Assembly (NCBI RefSeq): GCF_000276665.1
Contig: NW_004955472.1
Coordinates: 7,958,231 to 8,022,230, forward strand
Origin: Chinchilla lanigera
Taxonomy: Eukaryota; Chordata; Mammalia; Rodentia; Chinchillidae
Direction of reading: 5' to 3'
Length of the DNA: 64,000 nt
Shown here: piece after piece, positions 21,761 to 33,863 of the stretch
Layout of the letters: each line of letters begins with the position of its first letter
Numbering within the stretch: the first letter of the stretch is position 1
Program-made: the position numbers and the translations under genes
The notes under the pieces: model-generated
What the model was told of the DNA's origin: nothing
What the model saw: the letters and a program-made list of their open reading frames with translations, nothing else
Database searches by the model: none

Positions 21761-22271
21761 TGACTTAATAAATTTTGAGTAAGGAGACTGGTGGATGGAA
21801 GATCTTTCTGGGCTCCCTCGTCTAGTACTGAATGTGCATTATTCTTAATACAGGAGATGGAAGCAAAATAGAGTGTTAGTTTCATTCACCTGTTACTATT
21901 TTAGTGCTACTCTAAGGAACACTGTGCTTTTATGCTTGGTTTTCATCCTGGTCCTACCTAAATGGACTCATTTGTTTTTTGTTTGCCTAGCCTTTAGCTT
22001 TATTTTTTTAAAACATGCATAAACTCATGCTCATCTTTTGTGTTAATCATAGTATTTTAAAAATATTTATATTCATAATAAGAGATTCTTCTGTAGCTTA
22101 TATTTCTTTAATGTTCACACAGTTTTTTATTTGAGCATCTGCCTATACTCTGGAACCTTCCCCTTGAGAGTGTGCCTTTTTTCTGACCATCTTGGAAAAA
22201 ACGTACTGGACACTTCTAAAGTGATTTCCACCTTTGCTGTAGAAACTCTTAAGATGACATACCTTGGTTTT

Positions 22272-22470
22272 GTTTTCTCTCCTTTTTTCCCCCCTCCCTC
22301 CACCGCTCCCCTCCCTGTCCTCCCTGTCCTCCCTCTCTTCCCTCTCTTCCCTGTCTTCCCTCCCCTCCCTCTCCTTCCTCTCTTCCCTCCCCTCTCCTCC
22401 GTCCCTTCCCTCTCCTTCCTTTCTTTCCTCTCCTCCCTCTCCTCCCTCTCCTCCCCTGCCCTTCCCTTTG
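22272..22470. repeat. Homopyrimidine tract on the + strand
   Basis: About 200 bases almost free of purines, built from diverged CTCCCT and CTCTTCC units with rare G. The long frames on both strands (Pro/Ser/Leu-rich or Glu/Arg/Gly-rich) follow from this composition. Confidence 0.95.
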
Positions 22471-22794
22471 ATTCCCACTGCTGCTTCACATGTCTTTTCT
22501 TGTGGAAAGAATTAGTGTGAAAGTTATGCTTTCATTATTTTTCCTATTTCTTCAATCAAAATGTTCCTGGTTTTAGGAAAGGATTTCTGTATGTTTATTG
22601 AAATATACTGCCGCCTTTCTGCATACTGATGATGACTGGCTGCTTACTATAGCAGTACAGTATATAAAAGTATTTATATTTAAATAAACAAAAGCATTGG
22701 TGCAGGAAACATCAGTTTTGGAGTAGACAGTGAGGTTGTGCACCCCTTCCTTGGCTGGGTAAATGGTAGTGTACACCCCTTTCTTCGCTTGTGG

Positions 22795-22975
22795 TATTGC
22801 GGGTTGAATCCAGGGATCCAGCGCCTTTGCACTGAGCTACATCCCGGTCCTTTTGATTTGGAGACAGAGTCCTGCTAAGTTACTAAGTTGCCGAGGCTGG
22901 GTTCAAACTGCGACCCTCCTGCGTCGGGCTCCCAGAGTGCTGGCATTACAGGTGTGTGCCTCCATGACTGGCTGT
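22795..22975 (-). mobile_element. B1-dID dimeric SINE, reverse
   Basis: GGGTTGAATCCAGGGATCCA GCGCC ... GAGCTACATCCCGGTCC, then GGAGACAGAGTCCTGCTAAG to GGCATTACAGGTGTGTGCC. Confidence 0.88.
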
Positions 22976-24961
22976 GTGCATCTCTTTTGAGTAAGAGCTC
23001 TTGAGGGGGAAAGTGTTGACTAATTCTAAACTTCACTGTTTGGAAAGGTGGGTGCTGAGATAGCTATCCTGCCTTCATTTTTTTTTTTCCTTTAGAGTGT
23101 TTTCATGTTTTTTTCCTAGATTTTGATATCACACCTTTATTCTAGTAAGATTTATTTAATCAGATATTAGTAGAAATGATAAATGCCGTTGTAAAGATTT
23201 TCTTAAAGATTCTAGTGAGGAATTGCTCTCCCATGCGAGCCTGTTTTTGCCCCGTGGGAAGCCCAGGTATTCATTTCGCTGTTGTTAGAGAGCTGCAGGC
23301 TCCTTTTGTGCTTTTCCTTCTGGAGTGGTGATGTCTTCAGAGACAATAATTTTGGATGTTACCATTTATATTCTCCCCCTGTGCACTCGCATACGTACTG
23401 AGCTTAGAGCTGGCACTTCACCTTCATCCATTTGTCCCCACATTTGGAGTTCCTTCTCGGTTAATATCGCGTATTCTACCCATTCTTAAACATCTGTCCC
23501 ATGTGACCCGTCTATAAAGACCTCCTTGACTCTTCCCGGTTGCCCTGTATGCTGTGAAAATCTTTATATTTCATATTGCCTGGTCTGGCACTTTAAAGTA
23601 TGGTGTCTGTACTTTCAACATTGCATACGCACTGTGAAGGCAAAACCGATGACTAAATGATGCCACAAATACTTTGCCACCTACTGTGGCGTTTTGTAAA
23701 GCCTGCCTCTGCTGTGGACTTGGCAGCACCATCATAGCATATGTGATAGAGTGAAATTTGTTGATTTGTGGAATAATGTCTGAGCGACATTAATTGGATT
23801 TGTAAGTTAGGCTAGTGTATATTCATGTTGGAAATTCTGTGTGGGCTCAGTAGAGTACTAGATGGGTTTTCTTTACTGAGAGTTTACATTTTCATCTTGA
23901 CCACTGACAGTCAGTTATGCCATAATTAAATTCTGAAAACGGTGGCCAATGTGCTTCATTTAATTTAAATCAATAGTTTGATATATTCTATGGGGAAAAA
24001 GAGCTAAATCTTGTTAGTTTTGCCAAGAAGATTGAAGGCCTCTAGAAAAGGTGATTTTTACCCACTAAGATGCAGTGGTTTTCCTGGAACTCATTCAAAC
24101 CTCTAGACGTTATCAAGTTGGCTTTCTAGAATGCATTAGAAATGTGCTTTTATAACTTAGAATTTAGGGAAACAGTATCACCTATTGTTAGGAAAAACAG
24201 TCTGTGGAGACTTCATTGCTGCCCAGTATCGTAGACTTTGCTACTAAGGAGAGAGTCCACCAGGGCAGCAACAGTGGAGGCGTGGGAGAGTTGAGATTCA
24301 GAATTTAGAAGAGAAGATGGTAGAATCTGTCATTCTGAGTGGCATAACCATAGAACATGAATTGTTTAAAGTCATGTGGGAAATTGAAAGACAAGGTGAA
24401 CTAAAATAGCATACTCTGTTTAGTAACCAGATCTATGATTGCTTGCTAGGAATATTTCATTTTATGTTTTTATATTTTCATTTATACTCCTTTTCTCCTC
24501 CACAACTGTTAATTGAAAGTAAATCCCAAACCCCTTCAATTTATCTGTAAATATTTCAGTATAGTCTTTGATTTCAGATGGTTTGACTTCATGGTATTTG
24601 ACTTTATGACGGTACAGAAACAGTATATGTCAGTGGAGTCCATACCTGGCATTCTGAAGTTTAGTTTTTGCCAGGGCGAGTGATAATTTGGTAGAATACT
24701 CGTGTGCTGCTCAACTCTAGGTTAATGTCAGTGTTCCAAACACGGTTTGAAGTGAATTAGGTTAAGCTTTGATGTTCATCTCAGTGGATTAAATAAATTT
24801 TGACTTAATGATAGTGTCAACTTAAAATGGGTTTATCAGTATGTAACCTTGTCATTAGTCTTGGAGCAGCGATAGTTTGTATCTCTTGAAGAGAAGAGAT
24901 CTCTCCGTAAAATACAGCCGCCGTACTGCCTTAAGTAACAGTAGTTTCTTAGTATCACCAG
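22976..24961. other. Mostly unique intron
   Basis: No clear element. The part around 23440-23560 (CCATGTGACCCGTCTATAAA GACCTCCTTGACTCTTCCC) recalls an L2 3' end, but weakly. Confidence 0.45.
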
Positions 24962-25321
24962 TGTCTTGGTTACTTTTTTTCTCGCTGTTGGGACAAAATA
25001 CCTGACGCCCAAAATTAAGGAAGGAAAAAGGTGTATTTCGCTTACAGTTCGTGGAGGTTTCAGTCTGTACTTGGCAGATTACAAGGCAGAGTGGCACATG
25101 GCAGAGGGCTACAGCTCAGGGTGGCAGAACACAGCTCAGGAACCAGCATACACCAGGGAGGAATGGGGGAGGAATGGCCTCAAGCAGCTTCTTTCTCTCC
25201 CTTACATATGCAAACTATCCACCCCAGGGCGGGTGTAGCTCTCACACCCATAATCAAACTCTAAAAGCCTGCCCCATGGCCACATGAGGCTTTGGGGGGC
25301 ACACAGATTCAAACCATAACA
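24962..25321 (-). mobile_element. MaLR-type solo LTR, reverse
   Basis: It starts TGTCTTGGTTACTTTTTTTC and ends CAAACCATAACA (TG...CA), with a perfect 5-base TSD ACCAG at 24957-24961 and 25322-25326. At about 360 bases with no internal retroviral sequence it is a solo LTR. The several overlapping open frames across it are incidental. Confidence 0.85.
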
Positions 25322-25911
25322 ACCAGATACTTAGAAAACATTCAGATGGAGTATAGTTGTATTCACAGGGGGTATTTTCATATTAAGATTGATCAAGTGG
25401 CTCAGGTAGTGTCAGCCTTACTGCTAGTGGTTTCAGTCGCGGAAGTCTCTTGGTCCATTATTTCATTAGGGATTGCAAAATAATAAGGTGTTATTTTAAT
25501 CCTCAGATATCCAACATTTAAAATTGTCTGTCTTAACAAGATTTTTAAACTATTTGTATGAATTTCAATTTAGATAAGATCTCTGTATTGCACTGGGTTT
25601 GTACTAAGTATCTTTCTAATCTGTGTTTCTTCTCCTTCCCTTTTCTTTGCAGTTTATTTCTTGAAGAGACTGAGCTTTTGTCCCAAAGCTTTTCAGTTTT
25701 TTGATTGCATCGGTGTCTCATTTAACATTCCTTTGTCCCCCGTATTTTCTATCAGTTGAATGGCTTGATCAGATTGAGGCTGTAATGTGTCCTCCCACAA
25801 GGAAGTACACGCTCTGTCTTTGCTTTTCTTTTGTGATCCTGTCCTTACCCACTAGGATTGAATGTTGTGCACAGCCACTGATAGTACTCTGGATTCTTTG
25901 AAGCCAGCAGC

Positions 25912-26268
25912 CGTGGGTTGAATGTGTCCCTGAAAGTTGATATGTTGGAGGCGTAACCCCCAGATTCATATGCCAGTGTGTTTGGAGGTCGCCTTTGGGA
26001 GTAGGTAGGGTGAGAAGACGTCATGGCAGGGAGCCCCCACGATGGCTTTAGTGGCTTTGTAAGAAGAGGGGTCCTCTTGCTCTCTGTCTCCTGCGATGCC
26101 CTCTACCATGTTATCAGCAGCAGGCGGCCTGCGCTGGATGCCACGCAGGGGCCTGTGCTGTCTTCCCCGCGGGCTTCCTGGCCTCCAGAACTGGACAGAC
26201 TTCACTGGAACTTCCTATCTTAGGTATTGTTACATTTTATTATAACAGCAGAAACTGTACTAAGACAC
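25912..26268 (+). mobile_element. MLT1/MST-like MaLR LTR, sense
   Basis: GTGGGTTGAATGTGTCCCTG, ATATGTTGGAGGCGTAACCC CC, TAAGAAGAGGGGTCC, CTGGCCTCCAGAACTGGACA and TACTAAGACA occur in the order expected of MaLR LTRs. No TSD was found. Confidence 0.75.
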
Positions 26269-26439
26269 TAGTTACTGTAATGCTTTTGTTGGTATTTTAT
26301 ATTTTCTCTGGAGATGTTTAGACTTTTTTTAACCCTAGAATCTGATGTTTAACTGTGTCTTAGGTGTCATGCTGTGTATGCAGCAAACTGTCACCCCGGA
26401 CCGTTTTTCTTGTAGATCAGTTTTGTACTTACTTACTTT

Positions 26440-26715
26440 GCGCTGTCTCTCTTCCTGCTTTCCGACTTACCCTGCCACTTCATTCACATCCCTGCTCTAG
26501 TGCTGCCGTGTCACCTGGCAGGGATCACTCCGAATAGCACTCTCCTGCTGCATGTTCTTGTCCCTTTTTTGTCTGCATAGGATGTGGCATACATATTTTT
26601 AGCCCCTCTCCTGCCGTGTAAAGGTGAGACCGGGATGTGTGTTCATTGCCATTCTCTTAGTGCTTAAAACGTGCCTTGTACGTAGTGGGTGCTCGCTAAT
26701 ACTTGGGGAGCTAAT
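26440..26715 (+). mobile_element. Probable L2 3' end fragment
   Basis: The final part, TAGTGCTTAAAACGTGCCTT GTACGTAGTGGGTGCTCGCT AATA, resembles the L2/MIR-type tail (TGCCTGGCACATAGTAGGTG). The remainder is decayed. Confidence 0.5.
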
Positions 26716-27439
26716 TATATCAGGTTGATGTTGAACTTTATGAGTTGTTTACCTTTCCTTATGTGTTAACCAGTACTGCATATTTTAAATTTATTTTTCT
26801 TAATGCCCTTTGAGAGATTTCCTTAATATTATCTTTCCAGCAACTGCTGAGTGCTTGCTTTTGATGACGGTATTTTTCAGTTCAAACAGTTATTATTTTC
26901 TGGCCTTCCCCCTGCACCTGTACTCGTTTATGGCTGCAGTGTTGGCTTCCTCTCTGCAAGGGTGCTGTGTACACTGCCTCCCCAGTGGATTATCGCCAGA
27001 TCCGTGAAAAGTCTTTATTTCTTTCTGTGTTCGTATCGGTCTTTCATTTATTGTAGTTGGGTTTCTGTGGCAGGTGGTTTGAGTCTCTGCTACGGCTGTT
27101 GAGATGTATGTCTCTAATCCACCTTCTTGACAGGAAGTGGATGGGGCAGGCCTCTCCACTCAGTACGGAGTGCGTAGACATAAGGGACAGGAAGGAACGG
27201 TAAAGAAGAGCTCACTTGGGGCGATGTAGTTTGAGTGAATCTAATTTAATTATTTCACGCTTTGCTCCACAACCAGCTCTTCCTTGTTTCCGAGACTGAG
27301 AAAGAATTATCTATGATATCGTCATCTGTGGTTTTGCTCTGCTTTTATCTTTCTGTCAGTTTTTTCCTGTTTGCTTATAACTTATAAAAATCCCATTATT
27401 TTTATTTGTAAATACTTTAAATGAATGCTATGATTTTAC

Positions 27440-27873
27440 TTTTTCTTTTTAAACTTTTAAAATTTTTATATTCTTGTAAAAGTTTGAAGAAATAACACAT
27501 TCAAACAGTAGAATTACTTTCCTACTGGGAGTAATTACTATTAAGAATTTACTTTTAGCAAAAACATGGTTACAACTTTTCAGCTTACTTTTTTGAATTA
27601 ACAGTGTATCTAGGTAATTTTTTTATCTTCTCAGCATACTAGTTTTTTTCAGACACATAAAAATCTTACTTTTTTAAGTGAGTAAAAAATATTCAAAGTT
27701 TACATTTCCCTGATTAGAAATTAAGATTCAGCATTTTTTCCTCTTCTATTTATTGGTCTTTTGCGTTTCCTATTTTGTGAAATGCCTGGCGTTTCTACCC
27801 TTTGCCCGTGTTTTTGGTTGTTTCCTAGTGATAGGTAGACATTCTGTATATCCTTGTATTTATTCCTTTTTTT
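27440..27873 (-). mobile_element. Ancient L1 fragment, minus strand
   Basis: TTAACAGTGTATCTAGGTAA, then CCTATTTTGTGAAATGCCTG, TACCCTTTGCCCGTGTTTTT and GGTTGTTTCCTAGTG read as a decayed complement of L1 ORF2. A B1 follows at its right end. Confidence 0.5.
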
Positions 27874-27982
27874 TATCATTTTGGAGACAGGATGTCGCTA
27901 TGCATTTCAGGCTGGCCTTGAGCTCACTTCGTAGCCCAGGCTGGTCTCAAACCTGCAGTGATCCTCCTGCCTCAGCCTCCCA
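27874..27982 (-). mobile_element. B1 SINE, reverse, cut by the assembly gap
   Basis: TTTTGGAGACAGGATGTCGC ... GATCCTCCTGCCTCAGCCTC CC, then N. The left (tail) side and body are present and the end is lost. Confidence 0.9.
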
Positions 27983-28212
27983 NNNNNNNNNNNNNNNNNN
28001 NNNNNNNNNNNNNNNNNNNNNNNNNNNNNNNNNNNNNNNNNNNNNNNNNNNNNNNNNNNNNNNNNNNNNNNNNNNNNNNNNNNNNNNNNNNNNNNNNNNN
28101 NNNNNNNNNNNNNNNNNNNNNNNNNNNNNNNNNNNNNNNNNNNNNNNNNNNNNNNNNNNNNNNNNNNNNNNNNNNNNNNNNNNNNNNNNNNNNNNNNNNN
28201 NNNNNNNNNNNN
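27983..28212. other. Assembly gap (230 N)
   Basis: The bases are all N. Open frames reported across it are meaningless. It lies between a truncated B1 and a truncated ID element, so similar SINE sequence probably caused the break. Confidence 1.
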
Positions 28213-28271
28213 GAACTCAGAACTTATGCTTGCCAGGCAGCCACTGTGCCAGTGAGCTATATCCCCAGCAC
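28213..28271 (-). mobile_element. ID SINE, reverse, cut by the gap
   Basis: GAACTCAGAACTTATGCTTG CCAGGCAGCC ... GTGAGCTATATCCCCAGC is a reverse ID without its tail side. Confidence 0.88.
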
Positions 28272-28487
28272 CACTAATGCTTTATTATAGTCTGTTCTGA
28301 CCCATAATTTTATTTACGGCATGTTTTTAATTTTCAGAAGTCTTAACATTTTTATTCAGCTAAGTCTGGTGTTTTTTTTTTCCCCTTGTGGATTTCTCTT
28401 TTGTATTTTACTTGGGAAGAACTTACATTTATTAGTTTTAACCTCAGTTAATTTACAACTTCGTGCTTTTATTATTACTACTACTAC

Positions 28488-28665
28488 TTTTGTTACGAGA
28501 GATTGAACCCAGGGCCTTCATGCTGGATACATCTTCAGTCCTTCTTGAATTTTTTCATGAGACAAGGTCTTACTAACTTACTAGGCTGGGCTCAAACTTG
28601 TGATACTCCTGTCTCAGCCTACCAAAGTGCTGGATTCAAAGGTGTACACCACCATGCCTGGCTTG
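28488..28665 (-). mobile_element. B1-dID dimeric SINE, reverse
   Basis: GAGATTGAACCCAGGGCCTT ... ACATCTTCAGTCC, then ATGAGACAAGGTCTTACTAA to CACCACCATGCCTGGCT. Confidence 0.85.
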
Positions 28666-28854
28666 TGGTATTATTTTTAAATATCTTTCTTCTGCTACTT
28701 TAGTGGTTTCTTGGCAGTGAAGGGAATATGTGTACTCAATTTGCCATCTTTAGTGGAAATTCAGTTTTTTAAATATTCCCAGTTCTAGGGTTTGTCCCTT
28801 GGTTTAATGTAATAATTCATTATGAAGAGGTTTCACAAGCATACCGTCGCTCAA

Positions 28855-28904
28855 CCTCTCTCTCTCTATCTGTGTCTGTCTGTCTCTCTGTCTGTCTGCT
28901 TTCT
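28855..28904. repeat. TC/TCTG simple repeat
   Basis: CTCTCTCTCTCTATCTGTGT CTGTCTGTCTCTCTGTCTGT is imperfect and borders the next SINE. Confidence 0.9.
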
Positions 28905-29062
28905 GGTGCCCAGGGGCTTATGCATGCTGTGCAAGGTTACATTTCGAGCCCTTTTTTGAGACAGGGACTAAAGTGCCCAGGCTAGCCTTGAATCTGTTAA
29001 TCCTTCGGTGTCAGCCCCTGGAGTAGGTGGGGTTACAGCCATATGCTATCATACCTGGCTGG
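28905..29062 (-). mobile_element. B1-dID dimeric SINE, reverse, decayed
   Basis: GGTGCCCAGGGGCTTATGCA TGCTGTGC, then TTGAGACAGGGACTAAAGTG to TATCATACCTGGCT. Confidence 0.75.
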
Positions 29063-29245
29063 ATAAGACCTACTTTTGATGAGTGAATTATTTGCAGCTA
29101 GAATATTATACACCCTTTTAAGGTTTAAACATGCTTGCATAAGCTTCAAAGTCCTTTTAATTTTTATAACTCAAAATATTTGTGTTGTAATTAATAGTTC
29201 TTATGTTTGTTTGCTTTCACTGGGTATTCTGTTCGAAACTTTTAA

Positions 29246-29399
29246 GTGGTGGTGCATGCCTGTAATCCCAGCACTTGGAAAGCTGAGGCAGGAGGATTGC
29301 TACAAGTTCAAGGCCAGCCCAGGCTACCTAGTGAGTTGAAGGCCAACCTGAACTGCATAGCAAGACCCTGTCTCAAAAAGACAAAGCAAAGCAAAACAA
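29246..29399 (+). mobile_element. B1 SINE
   Basis: GTGGTGGTGCATGCCTGTAA TCCC through GACCCTGTCTCAAAAAGACA. It carries the internal B1 duplication (GTGAGTTGAAGGCCAACCTG). It lies 22 bases before the next B1. Confidence 0.93.
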
Positions 29400-29421
29400 G
29401 AACTTTCAAGCAAAATCAATA

Positions 29422-29542
29422 GCAGGGCGTGTAGGTGCATGCCTGTAATCCCAGCACTTAAGAGGCCGAGGTAGGAGGATTGCTGTGAGCTTGAGGTCAG
29501 CCTTGATCTACATAGTGAGATTCTGTCTCAAAAAGAAAAAAA
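29422..29542 (+). mobile_element. B1 SINE
   Basis: GCAGGGCGTGTAGGTGCATG CCTG through GATTCTGTCTCAAAAAGAAA. It lacks the internal duplication seen in its neighbours. Confidence 0.92.
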
Positions 29543-29737
29543 CCAATGAGGTACAATATTTTTCTTTATCTAGTTTTGGGAATCGCTGTAGTTTCCAAGC
29601 ATTATTTGTTATAGATGATAGTAAAATGTAGCTATTTCATTTTACACCCCTTTATTTATATCAGAAGTATATGACATTTAAAGTGATTGGGTGTTATGTA
29701 GTTTTTCTCCCTGTCAGTCAGATGTTTAAGAAATGTG

Positions 29738-29883
29738 ACTGGGCATGGTGGCGCATGCCTGTAACCCCAGCACTTGGGAGGCTGAGGCAGGAGGATTGGT
29801 GTGAATTTGAGGCCAGCTTGGGCCATGTAGTGAGTTCAAGGCCAGCTTGAACTAACAACATAGCGAGACCCTGTCTCAGAAAA
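29738..29883 (+). mobile_element. B1 SINE
   Basis: ACTGGGCATGGTGGCGCATG through CGAGACCCTGTCTCAGAAAA. AAATGTG flanks both sides. Confidence 0.93.
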
Positions 29884-29988
29884 AAATGTGTTCTGTGTAG
29901 TCACCAAATACTTTGCTTATATGTTTCATCCTGTACTCATCACTGTGGCTCATTGAATAATATAAATCAATATTCTGATAAATGTATG

Positions 29989-30081
29989 TTTTTCTGAGAC
30001 AGGGTCTCACTATATAATTCAGGCTGGTCTTGAACTCTGTATGAGTGCTTGGATTACAGCGATGCGCCACCACACCTGGCT
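29989..30081 (-). mobile_element. B1 SINE, reverse, internally deleted
   Basis: TTTTTCTGAGACAGGGTCTC ACTATA, then a jump to GAGTGCTTGGATTACAGCGA and CACCACACCTGGCT. Confidence 0.88.
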
Positions 30082-32344
30082 TATTTGTCTTTGAGAAGCG
30101 ACTAATTCATTTTGTTGTCTCGATACTGAATCTAAGTGGATTGGCTTGTTTAAAAACTCTTTAGTACTTGAGTATGCAGTTTGGGATACAAATCAAGTTG
30201 ATGGGGTGAAAGACAGCAAGAATAAGAGAGAAAAATGGTGGAAGTATACAGATCCGAAGACAACATAATAGAATGTATTTTGGTGAGCAGTTGGTCAGAC
30301 TCTCCTTCTTTGTCTTCTAAGCACTGTTGTCTAGCCAAGCCCTTAAAGTCCTTTAGTCCTTTTCCCAAGTTATTTGCTCCATTTCTTTATTTGAATTGCT
30401 TTTCTCTGCAGTGCCTTAAATGGTATATAATACTTCAGAGGTCGCGTATCCTATGGAGGGTGAGAATTAATGTAAGGAGTATATCATAGCTTCTTGTTTC
30501 TTGTTTCATTACTTTGGCTATTGTGCTTTTCTATGACGTAAATAACTTAGGTCTAATTTTTTTTCTTGCTCTCTTTTCTCTGTGCTGCTTTTATTGTGTC
30601 TTTTGTTATTAATAGCTTGAATTTTCATTGGTATTAGTTTTAATTACATTTGAAATATTTTAACTCAGACCCACTTGTCTTTTATTTTTCTTACTGGATT
30701 TCAGTAATGTTAGTTCACATCGTGAATACATCAAAATTTTTTATTTTCTTTTTTCCTTTAGATACTTATTAAACCTTGAAAAAGTTAAGCAGGCCATGTG
30801 CTAGTGTCTTTGTAAACCCCAAACATTTAGTTCACAAATTGATTTTTTATTTTTTTAGTATAAATCGTGTTATAAGATTACTAGGGAAATAGTTTTTTGA
30901 ACTTAACTTTGTGAAAACTAATCCTTAGGCTCTATTAACATACATTTCATATTACTCATTTAATTTCTTACTACTGCTGAGATTTCATTTAAAGAAATAG
31001 ACATAACTTACCCTTTAGATTGACTTTTTACTCAGATACTTAAGCCTGGGTGAAAATTGAAGGCGCTTCTGTTTGTGGAATTCTTAAATGGGCACTCAAT
31101 TCTCCCTGAAGAAAAAGAAATCACTAAAATCACACATACACACACAGTGGGCATTCAGAACAGAATATAACCTTACTCAGATTTTAAGGGTATCATTAAA
31201 TGAGGCATCTGGGGTAAACTCATTTTGTTAAAATTATGTGTAAGCTTTACCTTTTCCAATTTGAGGATCATAATTGATAGAAAAAAAATTCCACAGTTCC
31301 TAATATCAATAATGAGAGTAAATTATCTTTTAAATGTATTCATATGCTTACAAATGATGCTTTTAAAAACTTAGTTACTGACTCTTATTCTATTAGGATG
31401 ATGAAAATTAAGAAATTGAAAAGGCTTGAAGTATGATTTTTAAATCTTCAACTAATTTGTTGTGTCTTACACAAGTCACAGTTTGTGAGATAGGGCTCTT
31501 ACGCTGAACCATTTCAGATATAATTCTACAAAGCTGTGGCATCTGTGGTACGGTTATTAGGTCAGGTAGAACCAGTGAATGCATTCACCAGTGTTGAGCT
31601 ACAGGGAAGTCAGTCATTTGGGTTTTGGATAATTTTGAATGTAAGCAGAGAACACCAGCTTTACAGAACACCATTTCTTTAGCGATAGAATAGATGTACT
31701 ATTTTTAATGTAAAAAAAGAAACAAGGTCAAACTATAGTTAGAAACATAAAAATTTTGTAACTCGATTGCTTTTCTCTAAGACCTTTGTTGCCAAGCAGG
31801 TTGTTTGGTTAAAAATATGTAGTAGAACATGATTTGTTGATTTATAATTTGTTTTGTGGCTGCTGCTAAAAATAGGGGATTCTTTTGGCATTATTATCCA
31901 GGTGATATATACATTAAGCAAAAGATCAGTGGTAACCATATCTTAGAGGGGAACAAAGACTTATTGTCAGCTTATGTTGTTATGTAAACTTAACTTATTG
32001 TTACTGTATTAGAACTTGAACTTTAAAGCTACTCTTAGGGTTTTTTTTTTTAAGAGAGAAGCTGAGATCAGGAATTTGCCAAAATCATAAACTTTATGTA
32101 TGGCATGGTAAGGGTCAGGACTCAGGTTCCCAGCATTCATATTTTCCCCCTCTGCCTGGTCACCCATGGTATTTGTCTACTTTTGTTCTCTGTTTGGCAA
32201 CAACTTGTAATCTCATAAAAAATATTTTTCAAAATGTATGTTAAAAAAATCTTTTAAATAACCTTTAGATTTTCTTTCAGAATTAGTGAGTACAGATTTG
32301 GAATGTTAGGTTAAAGCCTGCTCTGCCCTGAAGTTAACTGTTTG
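30082..32344. other. Unique AT-rich intron
   Basis: I see no repeat or exon in this 2.3 kb. A short CACACA run lies at 31133-31147. Confidence 0.55.
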
Positions 32345-32405
32345 AGTAGGGCATGGAGAGCTGTAATCGTAGCACTGGGGAGGCTGAGACAGGGAGATCT
32401 GTCAG
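32345..32405 (+). mobile_element. B1 fragment
   Basis: AGCTGTAATCGTAGCACTGG GGAGGCTGAGACAGGGAGAT CTG is the 5' half of a decayed B1. Confidence 0.65.
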
Positions 32406-33863
32406 AAAAAAGCCAATCAGCCATCCAGTCAACAAAAAACAGATTTTAAAAAACTCAGTACTGCTTTTCTTAAATTTTTGTCTGAAGTTAGAATACTAAT
32501 ATAAAATATTTCTTAATGCAGAGGTTATATTCATTTTTCTGTAATTGTTTTTGCTGTTTGGAAATGTTGCTTTGGGGAGATTTATAAAATGTTCTTTGAC
32601 ATCAAGTAATTAAAATTGTAACGATTTTTTTAAACATGTTCTCTCTGTGGTCACAAAAATAATTTATTGATTCATTTAACACTTTAATTCTGGGATAAAG
32701 AATGTTTTTAACTTATAAGGATACAAGAGGATCAATCAAGGTCAGTAAATTCTCTTTTATAAAACCAGTGAAGTAAAATTATTTGTGTTCTTGCTAAGCG
32801 TTTCGTTACCAGAATTTTCCATCTGTCAGTCTGTATTTTGTAAATAAGCTTTCCCTTCTTACAGGAAAGCTATGAAGGACAACACCTGGGGAATCACTCC
32901 TTAAAGCAGAACCAAAACTGGAGATAGCACCTTTGCAGCTAGGAAGGGGCCCAGGAGATGGAAGGGGCGGAGGGGAGGGGAGGGCTGGGGTGAGAGCAGA
33001 ATTAAGTGTGTTGTGTGCGCTCACCAGCTCCCCTCTCTAAGTGTAATTATTATGTACTGCAAACATGCGCTAATAGAAATTTTAAAATGCCAGAGACAGA
33101 AAAGGTAAATTAGAGAAAAGTAAATATTCAGAGTTGTAAATGATGCCTGGAAGTTGAATGATATCCACTGCTAAGGTGAAGGTGTTCGAGAGTCATAATC
33201 TGCATTTTTATTTACATTTTTAATACAGTTTCAGAAGTTTTACAACAAATGCATTTTTAAAAATTATGGTATACTAACTTTATTAATTAAAATCCTCTTT
33301 ATGAAGACTTATTTTATCCTAGAAAATGGCTGTAGGCATTCTCTTTTAATTTATTGATTTAGAACCAAATGTTTGAAAAAGAATATGAAAAGATTGGGGG
33401 TAATTGTAATGCATATGGTGTCTAGCTTGCTGATGATGTTTTTCCTTTTTTGTGCTTTATAAAGCGAAATATTTTAAATGCCTTCTAGAGTGAATTTTTA
33501 CATATTTAATAATAAATTCTCTGTCCAAAAGGTTTCCAACATCACCTTTCGTTTTATAATGCAGAATCTTCGCTGTGATACAAAACATGACATTTTACAA
33601 GACAGATCATGAGGACTCTTTATGATGGAATAGAGTTCTGTGGACTCCTAAGTTAGAATGAAAAATACGTTAAGATTTACATAAAAATTCAGCCTGTTTG
33701 GAAGGTCGAGGAGGCGGGGAAGAGGGGGCAGAATGGGGTGCGTGCAGTGCACCTGGGAGGGTGGGAGGTGGAGTCGAAGCAGCCCTTGGATTATGAATAG
33801 GAAGGAAATTTTGAAACTCGTTGCTTAGGTGATATGGTTTCCCCCCTCCTTTTTTTGCTGCAG
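32406..33863. other. Unique intron leading to the last CAAP1 exon
   Basis: No element is recognised. A short G/A-rich patch (GGAAGGGGCGGAGGGGAGGG) lies at 32959. The segment ends in the pyrimidine tract and TGCTGCAG acceptor. Confidence 0.55.

Larger units (their letters stand above)
10274..33863 (+). other. CAAP1: Last intron of CAAP1 (about 23.6 kb)
   Basis: This is bounded by a GTATGG donor and a TGCTGCAG acceptor with matching phase. It carries a mariner remnant, nested L1s, L2, MaLR LTRs, many SINEs, several simple-sequence tracts and the only assembly gap. No other open frame has codon quality and splice signals that would make it an exon. Confidence 0.9.

Noticed and set aside
22127..22520. 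Frames of 111-129 codons on both strands
   Set aside because: They come from the homopyrimidine tract. Low-complexity Pro/Ser/Leu or Glu/Arg/Gly runs in several frames at once are not a gene.
27753..28290. Frames of 110 and 174 codons
   Set aside because: They run through 230 N bases and reverse SINE sequence.
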